64,000 nt of DNA from Ralstonia sp. UNC404CL21Col (GCF_000620465.1 NZ_JIBE01000007.1:108884-172883); one strand, 5' to 3'. Counted from the first letter of the stretch, positions 1-9,723 are shown. Notes: generated by a model not told the origin, from the letters alone. Numbers and translations are program-made.

Positions 1-348
1 AAGCTGGTCGGCGTGGCCTGGATGGGTTACGACAACCCGCGCAGCCTCGGGGATCGCGAAACCGGCGGCGGCCTGGCCCTGCCGATCTGGATCAACTACA
101 TGAGCTACGCACTGAAGGGCGAACCGCAGACCGAGCGCCAGCCGCCCGAAGGCGTCGTGCAGATGGCGGGCGACTGGGCCTACGAGGAATACGCCAACGG
201 TCAGGGCGTGGCGTCGGTGGGCCTGGGCGATGCGCTGCCGGGAGCCTCGGCGCCGGGCGGCGACCCGTCACAACAGCCTGGCATCAACCTGGCGCCGACG
301 CAGGAACAGGAGAAACAGAAGATTCTCGACATGTTCCGCGGCAACTGA
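1..348 (+). CDS. mrcA: Penicillin-binding protein 1A, C-terminal end (partial)
   Basis: This is the last 115 residues of a class A penicillin-binding protein (bifunctional transglycosylase/transpeptidase) that polymerises and cross-links periplasmic peptidoglycan. The reading frame is open from base 1, so the 5' part lies outside the window. The visible part opens with VGVAWMGYDNPRSLGDRETG and continues with GGLALPIWINYMSYAL, the typical end of the transpeptidase domain just after its KTG box, followed by a low-complexity Gly/Pro/Gln tail ending in DMFRGN. It converges on cyaY across a shared terminator. The family call is firm; the choice of the 1A paralogue is from the tail and is less certain. 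Confidence 0.85.
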   Translation, partial: KLVGVAWMGYDNPRSLGDRETGGGLALPIWINYMSYALKGEPQTERQPPEGVVQMAGDWAYEEYANGQGVASVGLGDALPGASAPGGDPSQQPGINLAPTQEQEKQKILDMFRGN

Positions 349-365
349 ACGTCGTCGCACCCATG

Positions 366-397
366 AAAAAGCCGCCCTTCGGGGCGGCTTTTGTTTT
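366..397. terminator. Bidirectional rho-independent terminator
   Basis: A GCCGCCC/GGGCGGC stem with a short TTCG-type loop is flanked by five A on the left and a T-rich run on the right. It can therefore end transcripts from the PBP gene (+) and from cyaY (-), which converge here. Confidence 0.85.
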
Positions 398-420
398 GGC
401 ATCCAAGGAGAGCGCTGCGC

Positions 421-765
421 TCAGCTGGCCGCCAATGTCACATCCACATCGCTTTGCTGGCTGACATAGCGCGAGAGCGCCACATACAGCTCTTCCTTGC
501 TGCGCGTGTCGACCCAGCGGCCGTCGTCGCCGCGGCGGAAATGGAAACCGCCCGCACGCGCCGCCACCCACAGCTCCTGCATCGGCGCCTGGCTGTTGAT
601 GATGATCTTGGAGCCATCGTCGAATTCAAGGGTCAGCACGTTACCGGTGCGGTTGACCTCGATGTCGGCATCGGCCTCGTCGGCCGCCGTTTCAACGATG
701 CTTTCGATGCGGCTGAGTTCCGCCTCGGCCAGCGCCAGGAACTCCGATTCGCTCAGGGGGGGCAT
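421..765 (-). CDS. cyaY: Frataxin-like iron-binding protein CyaY
   Basis: A 114-residue cytoplasmic frataxin homologue, thought to bind iron and modulate iron-sulfur cluster assembly by IscS. The acidic first helix (PLSESEFLALAEAELSRIES, then ETAADEADADIEV) and the sheet segments LTLEFDDGSKIIINSQAP and ELWVAARAGGFHF match the fold, and the length is typical of the family (about 105-115). I chose ATG 765 because a GGAG ribosome-binding site lies 8 bases upstream and the family starts at this point; an open frame continues to 900 without homology. It is divergent from lptM, with 138 bases between the starts. Confidence 0.95.
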   Translation of the reverse strand: MPPLSESEFLALAEAELSRIESIVETAADEADADIEVNRTGNVLTLEFDDGSKIIINSQAPMQELWVAARAGGFHFRRGDDGRWVDTRSKEELYVALSRYVSQQSDVDVTLAAS

Positions 766-903
766 GCTACACTCCAAAATCTTGCGCGGACGTTGCGTGG
801 CGGCCATTTCCGGCCCGTCCTGACCAGCAGGCGCCTCGTCCCATATGACTCCGATCGCCGCAAGGGCCACACCCCTGGGGCATCCTTTCTGCACCATCAT
901 CCG

Positions 904-1137
904 ATGATACGAACCGCCGCCATTGTAGCCACTGTCGGCCTGACCCTGACGGTCGCAGGCCTATCCGGCTGCGGAATTCGCGGGCCGCTGTACATGCCCA
1001 AGGTGCCGCCGGCGCCAACCGCGCCGCAAACCACCGACCCTGGCATCGCCGGCCCGAACGCCGTGCCGCAGCCCCCGGTGCCGGGCGCCAAACCCGCAGC
1101 CGCAGATGCAGCCAGCGCGGTGCCCGCGAACCGCTGA
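904..1137 (+). CDS. lptM: LptM-type small lipoprotein (YifL family)
   Basis: A 77-residue outer-membrane lipoprotein of the LptM (formerly YifL) family, which in E. coli assists maturation of the LptD/LptE lipopolysaccharide translocon. A signal peptide ends in the lipobox LSGC, so Cys23 would be the lipidated first residue. The following CGIRGPLY is the conserved core of the family. The rest is a Pro/Ala-rich disordered tail. It lies directly upstream of lysA, and cyaY is divergent; the cyaY-lptM-lysA order is common in proteobacteria. Function is transferred from E. coli and not visible here. Confidence 0.85.
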   Translation: MIRTAAIVATVGLTLTVAGLSGCGIRGPLYMPKVPPAPTAPQTTDPGIAGPNAVPQPPVPGAKPAAADAASAVPANR

Positions 1138-1189
1138 TCCCGTCCTTTTTGCTCAACCGGCGACGCCCTTATCCAGTGCGACGCCCAGA

Positions 1190-2461
1190 ATGTTCCCACT
1201 CATGTCCGAGTCCCTGATCCGCCAGGAAGGCGCGCTGATGATCGAAGGCGTCGCGCTCGACGCGATTGCCGCGCAGTTCGGCACGCCCACCTACGTGTAC
1301 TCGCGCGCCGCCCTCACGGCCAACTATCGCGCCTACGCCGCCGCGTGCGAGGGCCGCAACGCGCATGTGCAATACGCCGTGAAAGCCAACTCGAACCTCG
1401 CCGTGCTGCAGGTGTTCGCACAGCTGGGCGCAGGCTTTGACATCGTTTCCGCCGGCGAACTGAAGCGCGTGCTGGCCGCTGGCGCACAGGCCTCGAAGGT
1501 GGTGTTCTCGGGCGTGGGCAAGAGCGCGGACGAAATGCGGTTCGCGCTGGAAGTCGGCGTGGCGTGCTTCAACGTGGAGTCGATTCCCGAGTTGCACCGC
1601 CTGAATGACGTGGCCGCATCGATGGGCAAGGTCGCGCCCGTGTCGCTGCGCATCAACCCGGACGTCGACGCCAAGACGCACCCGTACATCTCGACGGGCC
1701 TGAAGGGCAACAAGTTCGGCGTGGCGTTTGACGAAGTGCTGCCGACCTACCGCGCAGCCGCCGCGATGCCGAACCTGCGCGTGGTCGGCATCGACTGCCA
1801 TATCGGCTCGCAGATCACCGAGGTGTCGCCGTATCTGGATGCGCTCGACAAGGTGCTCGACGTGGTGACGCAGCTCGACGCCGAGGGCATCCGCCTCGCG
1901 CACATCGATGTGGGCGGCGGTCTGGGTATCACGTACACGGACGAGACGCCGCCGGACATCACCGCCTTCGCGCGCACGCTGCTGGACCGCGTCGAGCAGC
2001 GCGGCTTTGGCGATCGCGCTGTGCTGTTCGAGCCGGGCCGGTCGCTGGTGGGCAACGCCGGCCTGCTGCTCACGCGCGTCGAATACCTCAAGCCCGGCGC
2101 GAGCAAGAACTTCTGCATCGTCGATGCGGCCATGAATGACCTGGCCCGCCCGGCAATGTACGAGGCGTATCACCACATCGTGCCGGTACGCGACAGCCAA
2201 AGCGCGCCGGTCGTGTACGACGTGGTGGGCCCGGTGTGCGAATCCGGCGACTGGCTGGGCCGCGACCGTTCGCTGGCGGTGCAGCCGGGCGATGTGCTGG
2301 CGATCCTGTCGGCCGGCGCGTACGGCTTCACGATGAGTTCGAACTACAACACGCGCAATCGCGCGGCCGAGGTCATCGTCGATGGCGACAAAGTCCATCT
2401 GGCGCGTGAACGCGAATGCTTTGAAGACCTGATCCGCGGCGAGCACCTGTTCCCGGCGTAA
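1190..2461 (+). CDS. lysA: Diaminopimelate decarboxylase LysA
   Basis: This PLP enzyme converts meso-diaminopimelate to L-lysine, the last step of lysine synthesis. It is 423 residues with the fold III alanine-racemase-like barrel. The PLP lysine is K65 in [20 protein letters not shown] and EPGRSLVG bind PLP phosphate and substrate, and CESGDWLG supplies the active-site cysteine from the partner subunit. Two in-frame starts are possible: ATG 1190 and ATG 1202 ([10 protein letters not shown]). Neither has a strong ribosome-binding site, so the start is uncertain by four residues. It is followed by a terminator. Confidence 0.96.
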   Translation: MFPLMSESLIRQEGALMIEGVALDAIAAQFGTPTYVYSRAALTANYRAYAAACEGRNAHVQYAVKANSNLAVLQVFAQLGAGFDIVSAGELKRVLAAGAQASKVVFSGVGKSADEMRFALEVGVACFNVESIPELHRLNDVAASMGKVAPVSLRINPDVDAKTHPYISTGLKGNKFGVAFDEVLPTYRAAAAMPNLRVVGIDCHIGSQITEVSPYLDALDKVLDVVTQLDAEGIRLAHIDVGGGLGITYTDETPPDITAFARTLLDRVEQRGFGDRAVLFEPGRSLVGNAGLLLTRVEYLKPGASKNFCIVDAAMNDLARPAMYEAYHHIVPVRDSQSAPVVYDVVGPVCESGDWLGRDRSLAVQPGDVLAILSAGAYGFTMSSNYNTRNRAAEVIVDGDKVHLARERECFEDLIRGEHLFPA

Positions 2462-2477
2462 GCCCGCATCGCAAAAA

Positions 2478-2510
2478 GAAAAAGCCGACGCGCAAACGTC
2501 GGCTTTTTTG
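2478..2510. terminator. Bidirectional terminator between lysA and msrQ
   Basis: An AAAAAGCCGACG / CGTCGGCTTTTTT inverted repeat with a six-base loop has A and T runs on opposite sides. It can terminate both lysA (+) and the msrPQ transcript (-), which converge here. Confidence 0.9.
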
Positions 2511-2525
2511 TGGGCGCGATCGGCA

Positions 2526-3182
2526 TCAATCGCGGGCTGGCATCGCGGCTCCGGTCATCGCACTGCGCTGCGAGCGCCACGCCCACCACACCCGCAGGCC
2601 CAGCAGCACCGCCATCACTGCGGCGTAGATCGACACCTCGGCAAAGTCATGCTTGCCGGCCTTGTGCCACCAGTAATGCAGGATGCCCAGCACGCCCGTC
2701 ACGTAGACAAGCCGGTGCAGCCACTGCCAACGCTTGCCGCCGAGCCTGCGCACCATCGCGTTGGTCGACGTGGCCGCCAGCGGAATCATCAACACGAACG
2801 CCGCAAAGCCGACGGTGATGAAGGGCCGCTTGACGATGTCCTTCAACATCGACGCCGGATCGAGTCCGCGATCGACCAGCAACCAGATCAGGAAGTGGAT
2901 CGTGCCGTAGAAAAACGTGTACAGCCCGAGCATGCGGCGAAGCCGGATCAGCCAGTTCATGCCCGTGATGCGGCGCAGCGGCGTGATGGCCAGCGTGCAG
3001 CAGAGCAGCACCAGCGTCCACGTACCGGTCGAGCGCGTGACGAACTCCAGAGGGTTGGCCCCGAACTGGTCTGTCGCGCCCAGGAAGACGATGCGCAGGA
3101 ACGGCAGCAGCGCCACGATCCATGCGATCGCCTTCACCACACGCAATGGCTTGGGCGCCAACATCGGCGGCAGCAATGTCAT
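2526..3182 (-). CDS. msrQ: Heme-binding membrane subunit MsrQ (YedZ)
   Basis: A 218-residue inner-membrane b-type cytochrome that passes quinol-derived electrons to MsrP for repair of oxidised methionine in periplasmic proteins. It shows about six hydrophobic segments and the family histidines, in GTIHFLIWLLVDRG and in GVLGILHYWWHKAG, that bind heme. It starts 7 bases after the msrP stop, so the two are co-transcribed. The length is typical of the family. Confidence 0.95.
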   Translation of the reverse strand: MTLLPPMLAPKPLRVVKAIAWIVALLPFLRIVFLGATDQFGANPLEFVTRSTGTWTLVLLCCTLAITPLRRITGMNWLIRLRRMLGLYTFFYGTIHFLIWLLVDRGLDPASMLKDIVKRPFITVGFAAFVLMIPLAATSTNAMVRRLGGKRWQWLHRLVYVTGVLGILHYWWHKAGKHDFAEVSIYAAVMAVLLGLRVWWAWRSQRSAMTGAAMPARD

Positions 3183-3189
3183 GTCGGCC

Positions 3190-4185
3190 TCAGAAGTTTT
3201 TACGCAGGTCCATGCCGGCGTACAGCGGGGCCACCTGGTCGTAACCGTTGAACATCAGCGTCTTGCGCTTGGGCGCGAACAGGCCACCGAAACCGCCTTT
3301 GTCCTCGCCGATGCGGCGTTCGGTGGCCTGGCTCCAGCGCGGATGGTCCACGGTCGGGTTCACGTTGGAATAGAAGCCGTATTCATTGGCCGCGGCAATG
3401 TTCCAGCTCGTCGGGGGCTGCTTGTCGACAAAGCGGATCTTGACGATGGACTTCGCGCTCTTGAAGCCATACTTCCACGGCACGATCACACGCACGGGCG
3501 CACCGTTCTGGTTCGGCAGCACCTGGCCGTAGAGGCCGAACGTGAGCAGCGCCAGGGGATGCATCGCCTCGTCCAGGCGCAAGCCTTCGCTGTAGGGCCA
3601 CTCAAGCACGGGGCTGCTGATGCCGGGCATCTGCCGCTTGTCGGCCAGCGAGATGAACTGGATGTACTTGGCGCTGCCCTGGGGCTCCACCCGCTTGATC
3701 AACTCGGCCAGCGGGAAGCCCACCCACGGAATCACCATCGACCAGCCCTCGACGCAACGCAGGCGGTAGACGCGCTCTTCCATCGGCGCGAGCTTCATCA
3801 GGTCGTCCAGGTCGTAGGTCTTGGGGGTTTTCACCAAACCCTCCACGCTGACTTGCCAGGGGTGCGGGCGCAGCGTGCCGGCATAGCGCGCCGGGTCAGC
3901 CTTGTCGGTGCCGAACTCGTAGAAGTTGTTGTACGTGGTGACCTGGTCGTACGGGGTGGCTTTCTCCACGGTCGTGTACGCGGGATTCGGTTTGCCGGGC
4001 AACTTGGCCAGCGAAGGGTTGGCGGCAAAAGCCTCGCGCGATGCCCACGGCGCCAGCGTCGCGCCGGCCGCACCCATGGCGGCAGCGGCCAAGAAACGGC
4101 GGCGCTGCTCGAAGATGTGCTGCGGCGTGATCTCGCTGGCGGGGATGTCGTCGCCACGCAGCCAGCGGTCAGTCTTGATCAACAT
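3190..4185 (-). CDS. msrP: Methionine sulfoxide reductase catalytic subunit MsrP (YedY)
   Basis: A periplasmic molybdopterin enzyme of 331 residues that reduces methionine sulfoxide in envelope proteins. The N terminus carries a twin-arginine signal ([11 protein letters not shown], arginines 28-30), as expected for export with the folded cofactor. Cys144 in YRLRCVEGW is the molybdenum ligand of the sulfite-oxidase fold. ATG 4185 was chosen because a GAGGA ribosome-binding site precedes it and the family starts with a similar MLIK segment. It lies downstream of an ECF sigma/anti-sigma pair on the same strand, with a 95-base spacer containing a GCGCTG/CAGCGC hairpin. Confidence 0.96.
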   Translation of the reverse strand: MLIKTDRWLRGDDIPASEITPQHIFEQRRRFLAAAAMGAAGATLAPWASREAFAANPSLAKLPGKPNPAYTTVEKATPYDQVTTYNNFYEFGTDKADPARYAGTLRPHPWQVSVEGLVKTPKTYDLDDLMKLAPMEERVYRLRCVEGWSMVIPWVGFPLAELIKRVEPQGSAKYIQFISLADKRQMPGISSPVLEWPYSEGLRLDEAMHPLALLTFGLYGQVLPNQNGAPVRVIVPWKYGFKSAKSIVKIRFVDKQPPTSWNIAAANEYGFYSNVNPTVDHPRWSQATERRIGEDKGGFGGLFAPKRKTLMFNGYDQVAPLYAGMDLRKNF

Positions 4186-4280
4186 GATTCGTGGTCCTCG
4201 TTGTGCGGGAACGCTGTCCCATGTGCGTTGGTCGTGCCAGCGCTGCCGACCTGACAGCGCGTAGCGAAAAAAATGTAGCG

Positions 4281-5141
4281 CTATTTCTTGCGCGGTGCCG
4301 GGCCGGTGAATTCGCTGTACTGCCGAAAGACGACTTGCGCCACTTCCAGCAACTGCGCCCGGGCAAGCGGGCCGGCGACCGCAAATCCCAGGCCGTGATC
4401 GGCCCAATAGAACGCCATCGGCGGCGGGTGATCGACCGCAGGATGGATTGCTTGCAGCACACGGTTGTCGGGCGCGAGCGTCTCCAGCCGGAAGCCGGTA
4501 TCGCGGTTGTTCGGCATGCGCCGCAGCTGCACGGAGATGCGCGTGCCGCCCGGCCCCTCGTACATCAGCATGGCCGTGGGCGCATCGGCTACCACCGTCT
4601 GGCGCCCGCCGATGAGCCGGTAGCCCAGCGATGTCAGATCAGGCACGTGCAGTTGTGCGTCAAGCCGGCGCGACAGCCACGTCACCAGATGCGCCTCCTC
4701 GTCGGCCGGCACTTCCACGATGTGTTTGGACTCCGGCGAAAAGACGACGTGCGAAACGAGGGCATCGTTTGCGAACCGTTGCATGGGCAGGGTGCGCTCA
4801 ACGGCGCCTCGGCTCAGCCAGCCCGCCCCGGAACCGATGGCCAGACACGCCACGCTCAGCGCCGCCACGCTCCAGCCGCGCATCGCGCCGAAGCCGCCGG
4901 CCGTGGGGCGACGTGCTGCCGCAAGGATCGCTGCCGGAATGCGACGCTGCGGCACCGGTTCGTTGAGCAGCGGATCAAGCGCGCGATGCAATTGCGCGTC
5001 CGTCTCGCGCCAAGCCGCAACTTCAGCCGCGACCCCGGGGTGCGCGGCAAGATAGGCCTCCACCGCAGCACGGCGCGCCGCAGGCAGACGGCCGTCGGCA
5101 TACGCATGAAGTTCGTCGATATGAATGGAATTGGAGGACAT
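4281..5141 (-). CDS. Membrane anti-sigma factor
   Basis: A 286-residue single-pass membrane protein whose cytoplasmic N terminus ([14 protein letters not shown], about residues 6-19) is the usual start of ECF anti-sigma domains. The zinc Cys-x2-Cys pair of ZAS proteins is missing, so it would bind the sigma factor without zinc. A transmembrane segment lies near residues 88-110 ([16 protein letters not shown]), leaving a periplasmic domain of about 170 residues as the likely sensor. The gene starts 8 bases after the sigma gene, which marks it as the cognate regulator. The signal sensed is unknown. Confidence 0.85.
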   Translation of the reverse strand: MSSNSIHIDELHAYADGRLPAARRAAVEAYLAAHPGVAAEVAAWRETDAQLHRALDPLLNEPVPQRRIPAAILAAARRPTAGGFGAMRGWSVAALSVACLAIGSGAGWLSRGAVERTLPMQRFANDALVSHVVFSPESKHIVEVPADEEAHLVTWLSRRLDAQLHVPDLTSLGYRLIGGRQTVVADAPTAMLMYEGPGGTRISVQLRRMPNNRDTGFRLETLAPDNRVLQAIHPAVDHPPPMAFYWADHGLGFAVAGPLARAQLLEVAQVVFRQYSEFTGPAPRKK

Positions 5142-5149
5142 GGCGAGCC

Positions 5150-5731
5150 TCACTTCACGCGGTGCAGCATTGCGCTGCTGGCATCGCCGGATGCCGCAAT
5201 TGCACCCGATGCGGCGGGCGCTCCCTCGAGCGCGACACGCATCCGCTCGCGCGCCCGCGACAGCCGCGACATCACCGTGCCGACCGGCACGCCAAGCACG
5301 TCGGCGGCTTCCTTGTAGGCGAATTGCTCCAGACCGACGAGCAGCAATACGGCGCGCTGATCTTCGGGCAACGTCGCCAGCGCGCGCAGCAGGTCGCGGC
5401 GCACGCCGGGGTCGTCATCGACGGGAATCTCCGGCGGTGCGTCGCTCAGCTCGATCCGGTCGGGCCGGCGCACGGCATTCAGGTGGAGCCGGTGCATGAT
5501 CGTCAGCAGCCAGGCAAACAGCCCGTCGCTCTCATCCTTCGCGCCCATCGCGCCGATCGCGCCGAGGGGGCCCAACCTCGGCCGCAGCTGGAAGCGCCAG
5601 CGGTAACGCCAGGCGCGTTCCAACGTGTCCTGGAGGAGGTCGTCGGCACGGCTCGCGTCACGCACGAGGCCGCGTGCGTGTCGGCGCAGGCGTGGCGTGA
5701 GCGCAATCAGCCGGCTGGCCAGATCGGACAT
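5150..5731 (-). CDS. ECF-type RNA polymerase sigma factor
   Basis: A 193-residue extracytoplasmic-function sigma factor. Region 2 is seen as DASRADDLLQDTLERAWRY and region 4 as LPEDQRAVLLLVGLEQFAY followed by KEAADVLGVPVGTVMSRLSR, the helix-turn-helix that reads the -35 element. There is no region 3. It lies between a COG4315 lipoprotein and its anti-sigma, with msrP-msrQ downstream, so envelope oxidative damage is a reasonable guess for the inducing stress. That guess is inference from position only. Confidence 0.93.
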   Translation of the reverse strand: MSDLASRLIALTPRLRRHARGLVRDASRADDLLQDTLERAWRYRWRFQLRPRLGPLGAIGAMGAKDESDGLFAWLLTIMHRLHLNAVRRPDRIELSDAPPEIPVDDDPGVRRDLLRALATLPEDQRAVLLLVGLEQFAYKEAADVLGVPVGTVMSRLSRARERMRVALEGAPAASGAIAASGDASSAMLHRVK

Positions 5732-5756
5732 AGCGGCGTGAGCGACGGCGGCGTGC

Positions 5757-6185
5757 TTACGGTTTGGCGATGTGCCAAACGTTCATGAAGCCGTCGCCGG
5801 TCTGGTCGCCCGGCATCTTGTCCTTGGTCCAGAGGTAAAGCGGCTTGCCGCGATAGGCCCACTGCTTCTTGCCGTCGTCGCGCGTGATGATGGTGTAGTC
5901 GCCGGAGGGCTTGTCGGCGTCATTGGCAGCCAGCGGCGGCCAGTTGTCGGCGCACTTGCCGTTGCAGGCGCTCTTGCCGGCCGTGGCGTCGCGGTCGAAC
6001 GTGTAGAGCGCCATGCCGTGTTGATCGGTGAGCGTGCCGTTGGTCACCTTGACGGCGGACGGCGTGGACGACGCCCCCATGCCCATACCGCTGCAGCCCG
6101 CCAAACCGAGGGCGGCGAGCAGCGCGGCGCTGGCTAGCGCGGTGCGCGAATTGAACCACTTCTGGGAAGCTGCGGACTGGCTCAT
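5757..6185 (-). CDS. COG4315-type secreted lipoprotein
   Basis: A 142-residue lipoprotein of the family described as secreted repeat of unknown function. The signal peptide ends in a lipobox (ALGLAGC, Cys about 31). The mature part has two copies of the family repeat: GTLTDQHGMALYTFDRD and then the second half ending WAYRGKPLYLWTKDKMPGD. A Cys-x3-Cys pair (SACNGKCADNWPPL) sits between them, a known feature of the family. It starts the minus-strand run lipoprotein-sigma-anti-sigma-msrPQ, 25 bases ahead of the sigma gene. An AAGGAGAAC ribosome-binding site supports the start. Function is unknown; a redox or metal role is possible. Confidence 0.88.
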   Translation of the reverse strand: MSQSAASQKWFNSRTALASAALLAALGLAGCSGMGMGASSTPSAVKVTNGTLTDQHGMALYTFDRDATAGKSACNGKCADNWPPLAANDADKPSGDYTIITRDDGKKQWAYRGKPLYLWTKDKMPGDQTGDGFMNVWHIAKP

Positions 6186-6293
6186 CTTGTTCTCCTTGGA
6201 TGGAGGGGCACGCCGATCGCGCCCTCACTGAGCAGTAAACACGCCAGGCGCGTCTTTATTCCAGTCCGCTGAGATTTTTTTGTGACTGACGGC

Positions 6294-7481
6294 TTACAGC
6301 TCGCCGTAGCTGTGCAGGCCCGAGAGGAACATGTTCACGCCCAGAAAGGCGAACGTCGTCACCAACAGGCCGATCAGCGCCCACCAGGCGGCCATGCGAC
6401 CTCGCAGCCCCTTCATCAGGCGCATGTGCAGCCACGCCGCGTAGTTCAGCCAGACGATCAGCGCCCAGGTTTCCTTCGGATCCCAGCTCCAGTAGCCACC
6501 CCAGGCGTCGGCCGCCCACAGCGCACCGAGAATCGTGGCGATGGTGAAGAACGCGAAGCCGACGGTGATGGCCTTGTACATCACGTCGTCCAGCACTTCG
6601 AGCGACGGCAGACGATCGGCCAGCACCCCACGCTCCTTCAGCAGATAAGCGGAGCCCACCATGGCCGACAGGGCGAACGTGCCGTAACCGATGAAATTGG
6701 CGGGCACGTGGATCTTCATCCACCAGCTCTGTAGTGCCGGCACCAGCGGCTGGATCTCCTGCGCGCCCCGCGACACCGTGTACCACAACAGAAAGCCCAC
6801 GGCGGCCGACACCACCAGCATCACGAAGGGGCCCAGCGCGCGCGTCTTGTAACGCTGCTCGTAGTACAGATAGAAGAGCGAGGTGATCAACGTAAAGAGG
6901 ATGAACACCTCGTACAGATTCGAGATGGGGATGTGGCCAATGTCGGCGCCGACCAGGTACGACTCGTACCATCGCACCAGCATGCCGGTCAGACCCAGCA
7001 CCACCGCTGCCCAGCACAGCTTGCTGCCGATGGCCCCGCCCGCTTCCCAGCGCAGCGCCAGCCCCGTCCAGAAAAACAGCGTGGACAGGAAGATCAGCGC
7101 GCTCATCCACAGGATGGCCGACTGGCTGGCGAGGAAGTACTTCAGAAAGAAGGCGTGTTCGGCGCGGGCGAGATCCGGGCCATTGGCGCCGGCGTACTGC
7201 GAGATGCCGAACAGCGACAACACGGCGATGCCGATCATCAGCACGCGCACCGGCTTCCACGTCCAGCCCAGCCATGCGAAGGCGGGCACGGCAGCAACGA
7301 GAATGCCGCGCTCGTAGCCGTCCATGTAGGCGCCGTAGCGCGAGAAGGCATAACCGGCGCCGGCGGCCAGCATTGCAGCAAACAGCCAGTCAAACCAGCC
7401 CAGGCGGCGGAAATACGACGGACGCTGCAGCGCACCCAGATCAGCGCTCGCCACGGTCGTTTGGGGATTGGTCGCTTCCAT
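6294..7481 (-). CDS. ccsB: Cytochrome c biogenesis protein ResC/CcsB (CcsA-type)
   Basis: The heme-handling subunit of system II cytochrome c maturation, which with ResB exports heme and attaches it to apocytochrome c in the periplasm. It is 395 residues with about eight membrane segments. The tryptophan-rich WWD motif (WGGYWSWDPKETWA, about residues 327-340) and neighbouring histidines bind heme. ATG 7481 lies 7 bases past the resB stop with an AGCAGG ribosome-binding site. Alternative names include ccsA and resC. Confidence 0.95.
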   Translation of the reverse strand: MEATNPQTTVASADLGALQRPSYFRRLGWFDWLFAAMLAAGAGYAFSRYGAYMDGYERGILVAAVPAFAWLGWTWKPVRVLMIGIAVLSLFGISQYAGANGPDLARAEHAFFLKYFLASQSAILWMSALIFLSTLFFWTGLALRWEAGGAIGSKLCWAAVVLGLTGMLVRWYESYLVGADIGHIPISNLYEVFILFTLITSLFYLYYEQRYKTRALGPFVMLVVSAAVGFLLWYTVSRGAQEIQPLVPALQSWWMKIHVPANFIGYGTFALSAMVGSAYLLKERGVLADRLPSLEVLDDVMYKAITVGFAFFTIATILGALWAADAWGGYWSWDPKETWALIVWLNYAAWLHMRLMKGLRGRMAAWWALIGLLVTTFAFLGVNMFLSGLHSYGEL

Positions 7482-7488
7482 CACCTGC

Positions 7489-9696
7489 TCACTTCGTTGG
7501 TTTGGGGTCGATGCTCGCTGCACTGGCGGCATCGGGTGCGGCCGGGGCGCCCGCCGCGGCACGGATATCGTGCTTGAGGCGCTCGAACTCGCGGTCGAAG
7601 TCGAGCGTGCGGCGCATGGTCGACATGGCGGTCAGCACATGTGCGCCGGAGGCGCTTTCGTTGGCCTGGCCGGATTGCGGCCGGATCCACAGCCACCAGC
7701 GGCGCTCTCGCACGTAGAACATGGAAAACACGCCCAGCACCAGCAGCAACGACCCAAGATACACGATGTTTTTGCCCGGCGCACGTGTGAGCTGGAACAC
7801 GCTGGCCTGCACCTGCTGGAAGTCGCTCAACTGCAGATAGACCGGTGCGCCGTAGAAGACATTGTCCGACAGCGCGTTGATGGCGCTCTGCAACCACTGG
7901 CTGCTCGCGGCATCCACGGTGGGCGCAGGCTGGCCGTCCTGCGCGCGGGCGAGTTGCCACAGTTCCCACATCGAGCTGTTGATGATCTTCATCAGCACAT
8001 CGGCGGCCTTCTCTCGCTCGCCCTCGGGCACCGACTTCTGCAGGAACGTGGCGACCGCGGCAAAACCACCCTGCGCACCGGCGGAGGCGCCGTCCTTGGC
8101 ATCGGCAGCGCCGGCAAAAAGGTCGAGCGCGCGACGCGCACTTTCCGTCAATTGTTTGCGCAGTTCCGCGCGCTCTTCGCCGGGCATGGAGAGCAGCGCA
8201 AACCGGCGCGCCGCTTCGCCGCGCATCGCCGGATTCTGCAGCGCGGCGCGCAGGCGCATCCAGTCGGCGACGGTGCCTTGCGCATCGGCGGGAATGCGCA
8301 GATAGCGGAACGGCTCGTCCGGCTGCGAGCGCATGCCGGCCAGGAACACCGATTGCCCATCGAGCGTGACCGGCAGCATGTAGTTGCTGAACTCGTGCGC
8401 CTGGCCGTTGGCGTCGCGCAGCTTGTACTGCACGGACGGGCCGACGTTGCGCAGATCGCGGTCGCGCGTCATCTTGGTGACGTTGCCCAGCTCCGCGCGC
8501 AGACCATTTTCCGCACCGCCCTTCTTGCCGACACCGCGCGCGTCCTGCTTGCCCGAGGCGTCGGTCACCGTTTCCACATTCATCAGGCGGAAGTCGGAGA
8601 ACTCGACCGTGTAGTCGCCGCCCTTGCCAGTGAGCTTCGAGCTTTCGCCCACGACGCCCGACATGTCGAACGTCTTGGCGTTGTCACCGTGCATCGGATA
8701 GCCGATCAGCTTGAGTTTGGAGCCGCCATCTTCAAAGCTCGACTGATAGATCGCCACGCCGTCATACACAAACGGCTTGTTCACCTCCACGCGCGCAGCG
8801 GTCTGCTTGCCGGTGCGGCGGTCCGTCACGACGATGTCGCTGGCGAACAGCTTGGGCATGCCGGTCGAGTAATGCTCGACGGTGAACTTCTTGAGCGTGA
8901 TCATGAACGGCAGATCCTGGATCAGCGCGCCGTCCGCAATGTTCAGAATCGCCGTGCTGACCGTCGAACCTTCCGGCACGAAAGCGTTGCCGCGAAAGCC
9001 CGGGTTCGACGTCGACAGCCGATGCTCCGGCCCGATGTCGCTGATGACCGCATTGCCCTTGATGGGCGACTTGCCGCCAAACCACATCTGCGCGCGGATC
9101 ATCATGTCGCCGTCGAGCAAGCCGCCGATGCAGATCACGACGATGGCCGTATGCGCCAGGATGTAGCCGATCTTGTTGCCCGCTCCCGCCTTTGCCGTGA
9201 TGAGCGTCGCTCCGCCATCGCGGGCGAACGCCTTGATACGGAAGCCGCGGTTCTGCGCAAGCGCGGCTAGGCGTGCGGTCACGGTCGCCGTATCCACGGA
9301 GGAATCGAATTCGTCCCGATGATGGAACGCGCGCAGGCTGCCCTCGCGCACGTTCTCGCGCCAGGCCCGCATGTCGGCCAGCATCTTCGGGGCGTTGCGC
9401 ACGATGCACAGCGAGGTCGACACCACCAGGAACGCCAGGATCAGCAGAAACCACCACGCGCTATAGACGGTCGGCAGCGTCAGCGAGCGGAATACATCGG
9501 CCCAGAACGGCCCGAACTGGTTGACGTAGTTCGGATACGGATCGTTCTGCTTGAGCACCGTGCCGATCACGCTGGCGATGGCGATCACCGTCAGCAGGCT
9601 GATCGCAAAGCGCATCGACGACAGCAGCTCGACCGTTTCGCGCAGCGCGCGACGGCGGGAGCGGATCTGGACGCCGGAAGTGGAGACCGAAGGCAT
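7489..9696 (-). CDS. resB: Cytochrome c biogenesis protein ResB (Ccs1)
   Basis: A 735-residue membrane protein that partners CcsB/ResC in the heme lyase complex. It has three N-terminal membrane segments (including RFAISLLTVIAIASVIGTVL and AWWFLLILAFLVVSTSLCIV), a large periplasmic domain from about residue 230, and a final membrane helix near the C terminus (YLGSLLLVLGVFSMFYVRE). The length fits betaproteobacterial ResB, which is longer than the Gram-positive form. It is followed directly by ccsB, and the cytochrome c4 gene is upstream beyond a terminator. Confidence 0.95.
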   Translation of the reverse strand: MPSVSTSGVQIRSRRRALRETVELLSSMRFAISLLTVIAIASVIGTVLKQNDPYPNYVNQFGPFWADVFRSLTLPTVYSAWWFLLILAFLVVSTSLCIVRNAPKMLADMRAWRENVREGSLRAFHHRDEFDSSVDTATVTARLAALAQNRGFRIKAFARDGGATLITAKAGAGNKIGYILAHTAIVVICIGGLLDGDMMIRAQMWFGGKSPIKGNAVISDIGPEHRLSTSNPGFRGNAFVPEGSTVSTAILNIADGALIQDLPFMITLKKFTVEHYSTGMPKLFASDIVVTDRRTGKQTAARVEVNKPFVYDGVAIYQSSFEDGGSKLKLIGYPMHGDNAKTFDMSGVVGESSKLTGKGGDYTVEFSDFRLMNVETVTDASGKQDARGVGKKGGAENGLRAELGNVTKMTRDRDLRNVGPSVQYKLRDANGQAHEFSNYMLPVTLDGQSVFLAGMRSQPDEPFRYLRIPADAQGTVADWMRLRAALQNPAMRGEAARRFALLSMPGEERAELRKQLTESARRALDLFAGAADAKDGASAGAQGGFAAVATFLQKSVPEGEREKAADVLMKIINSSMWELWQLARAQDGQPAPTVDAASSQWLQSAINALSDNVFYGAPVYLQLSDFQQVQASVFQLTRAPGKNIVYLGSLLLVLGVFSMFYVRERRWWLWIRPQSGQANESASGAHVLTAMSTMRRTLDFDREFERLKHDIRAAAGAPAAPDAASAASIDPKPTK

Positions 9697-9723
9697 GCGG
9701 GGAAGAAACCTGTTCAGAAACGA

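Noticed and set aside
7468..9270. A 600-codon plus-strand frame opposite resB
   Set aside because: resB is well supported by membrane segments and synteny; this frame has neither motifs nor a ribosome-binding site.
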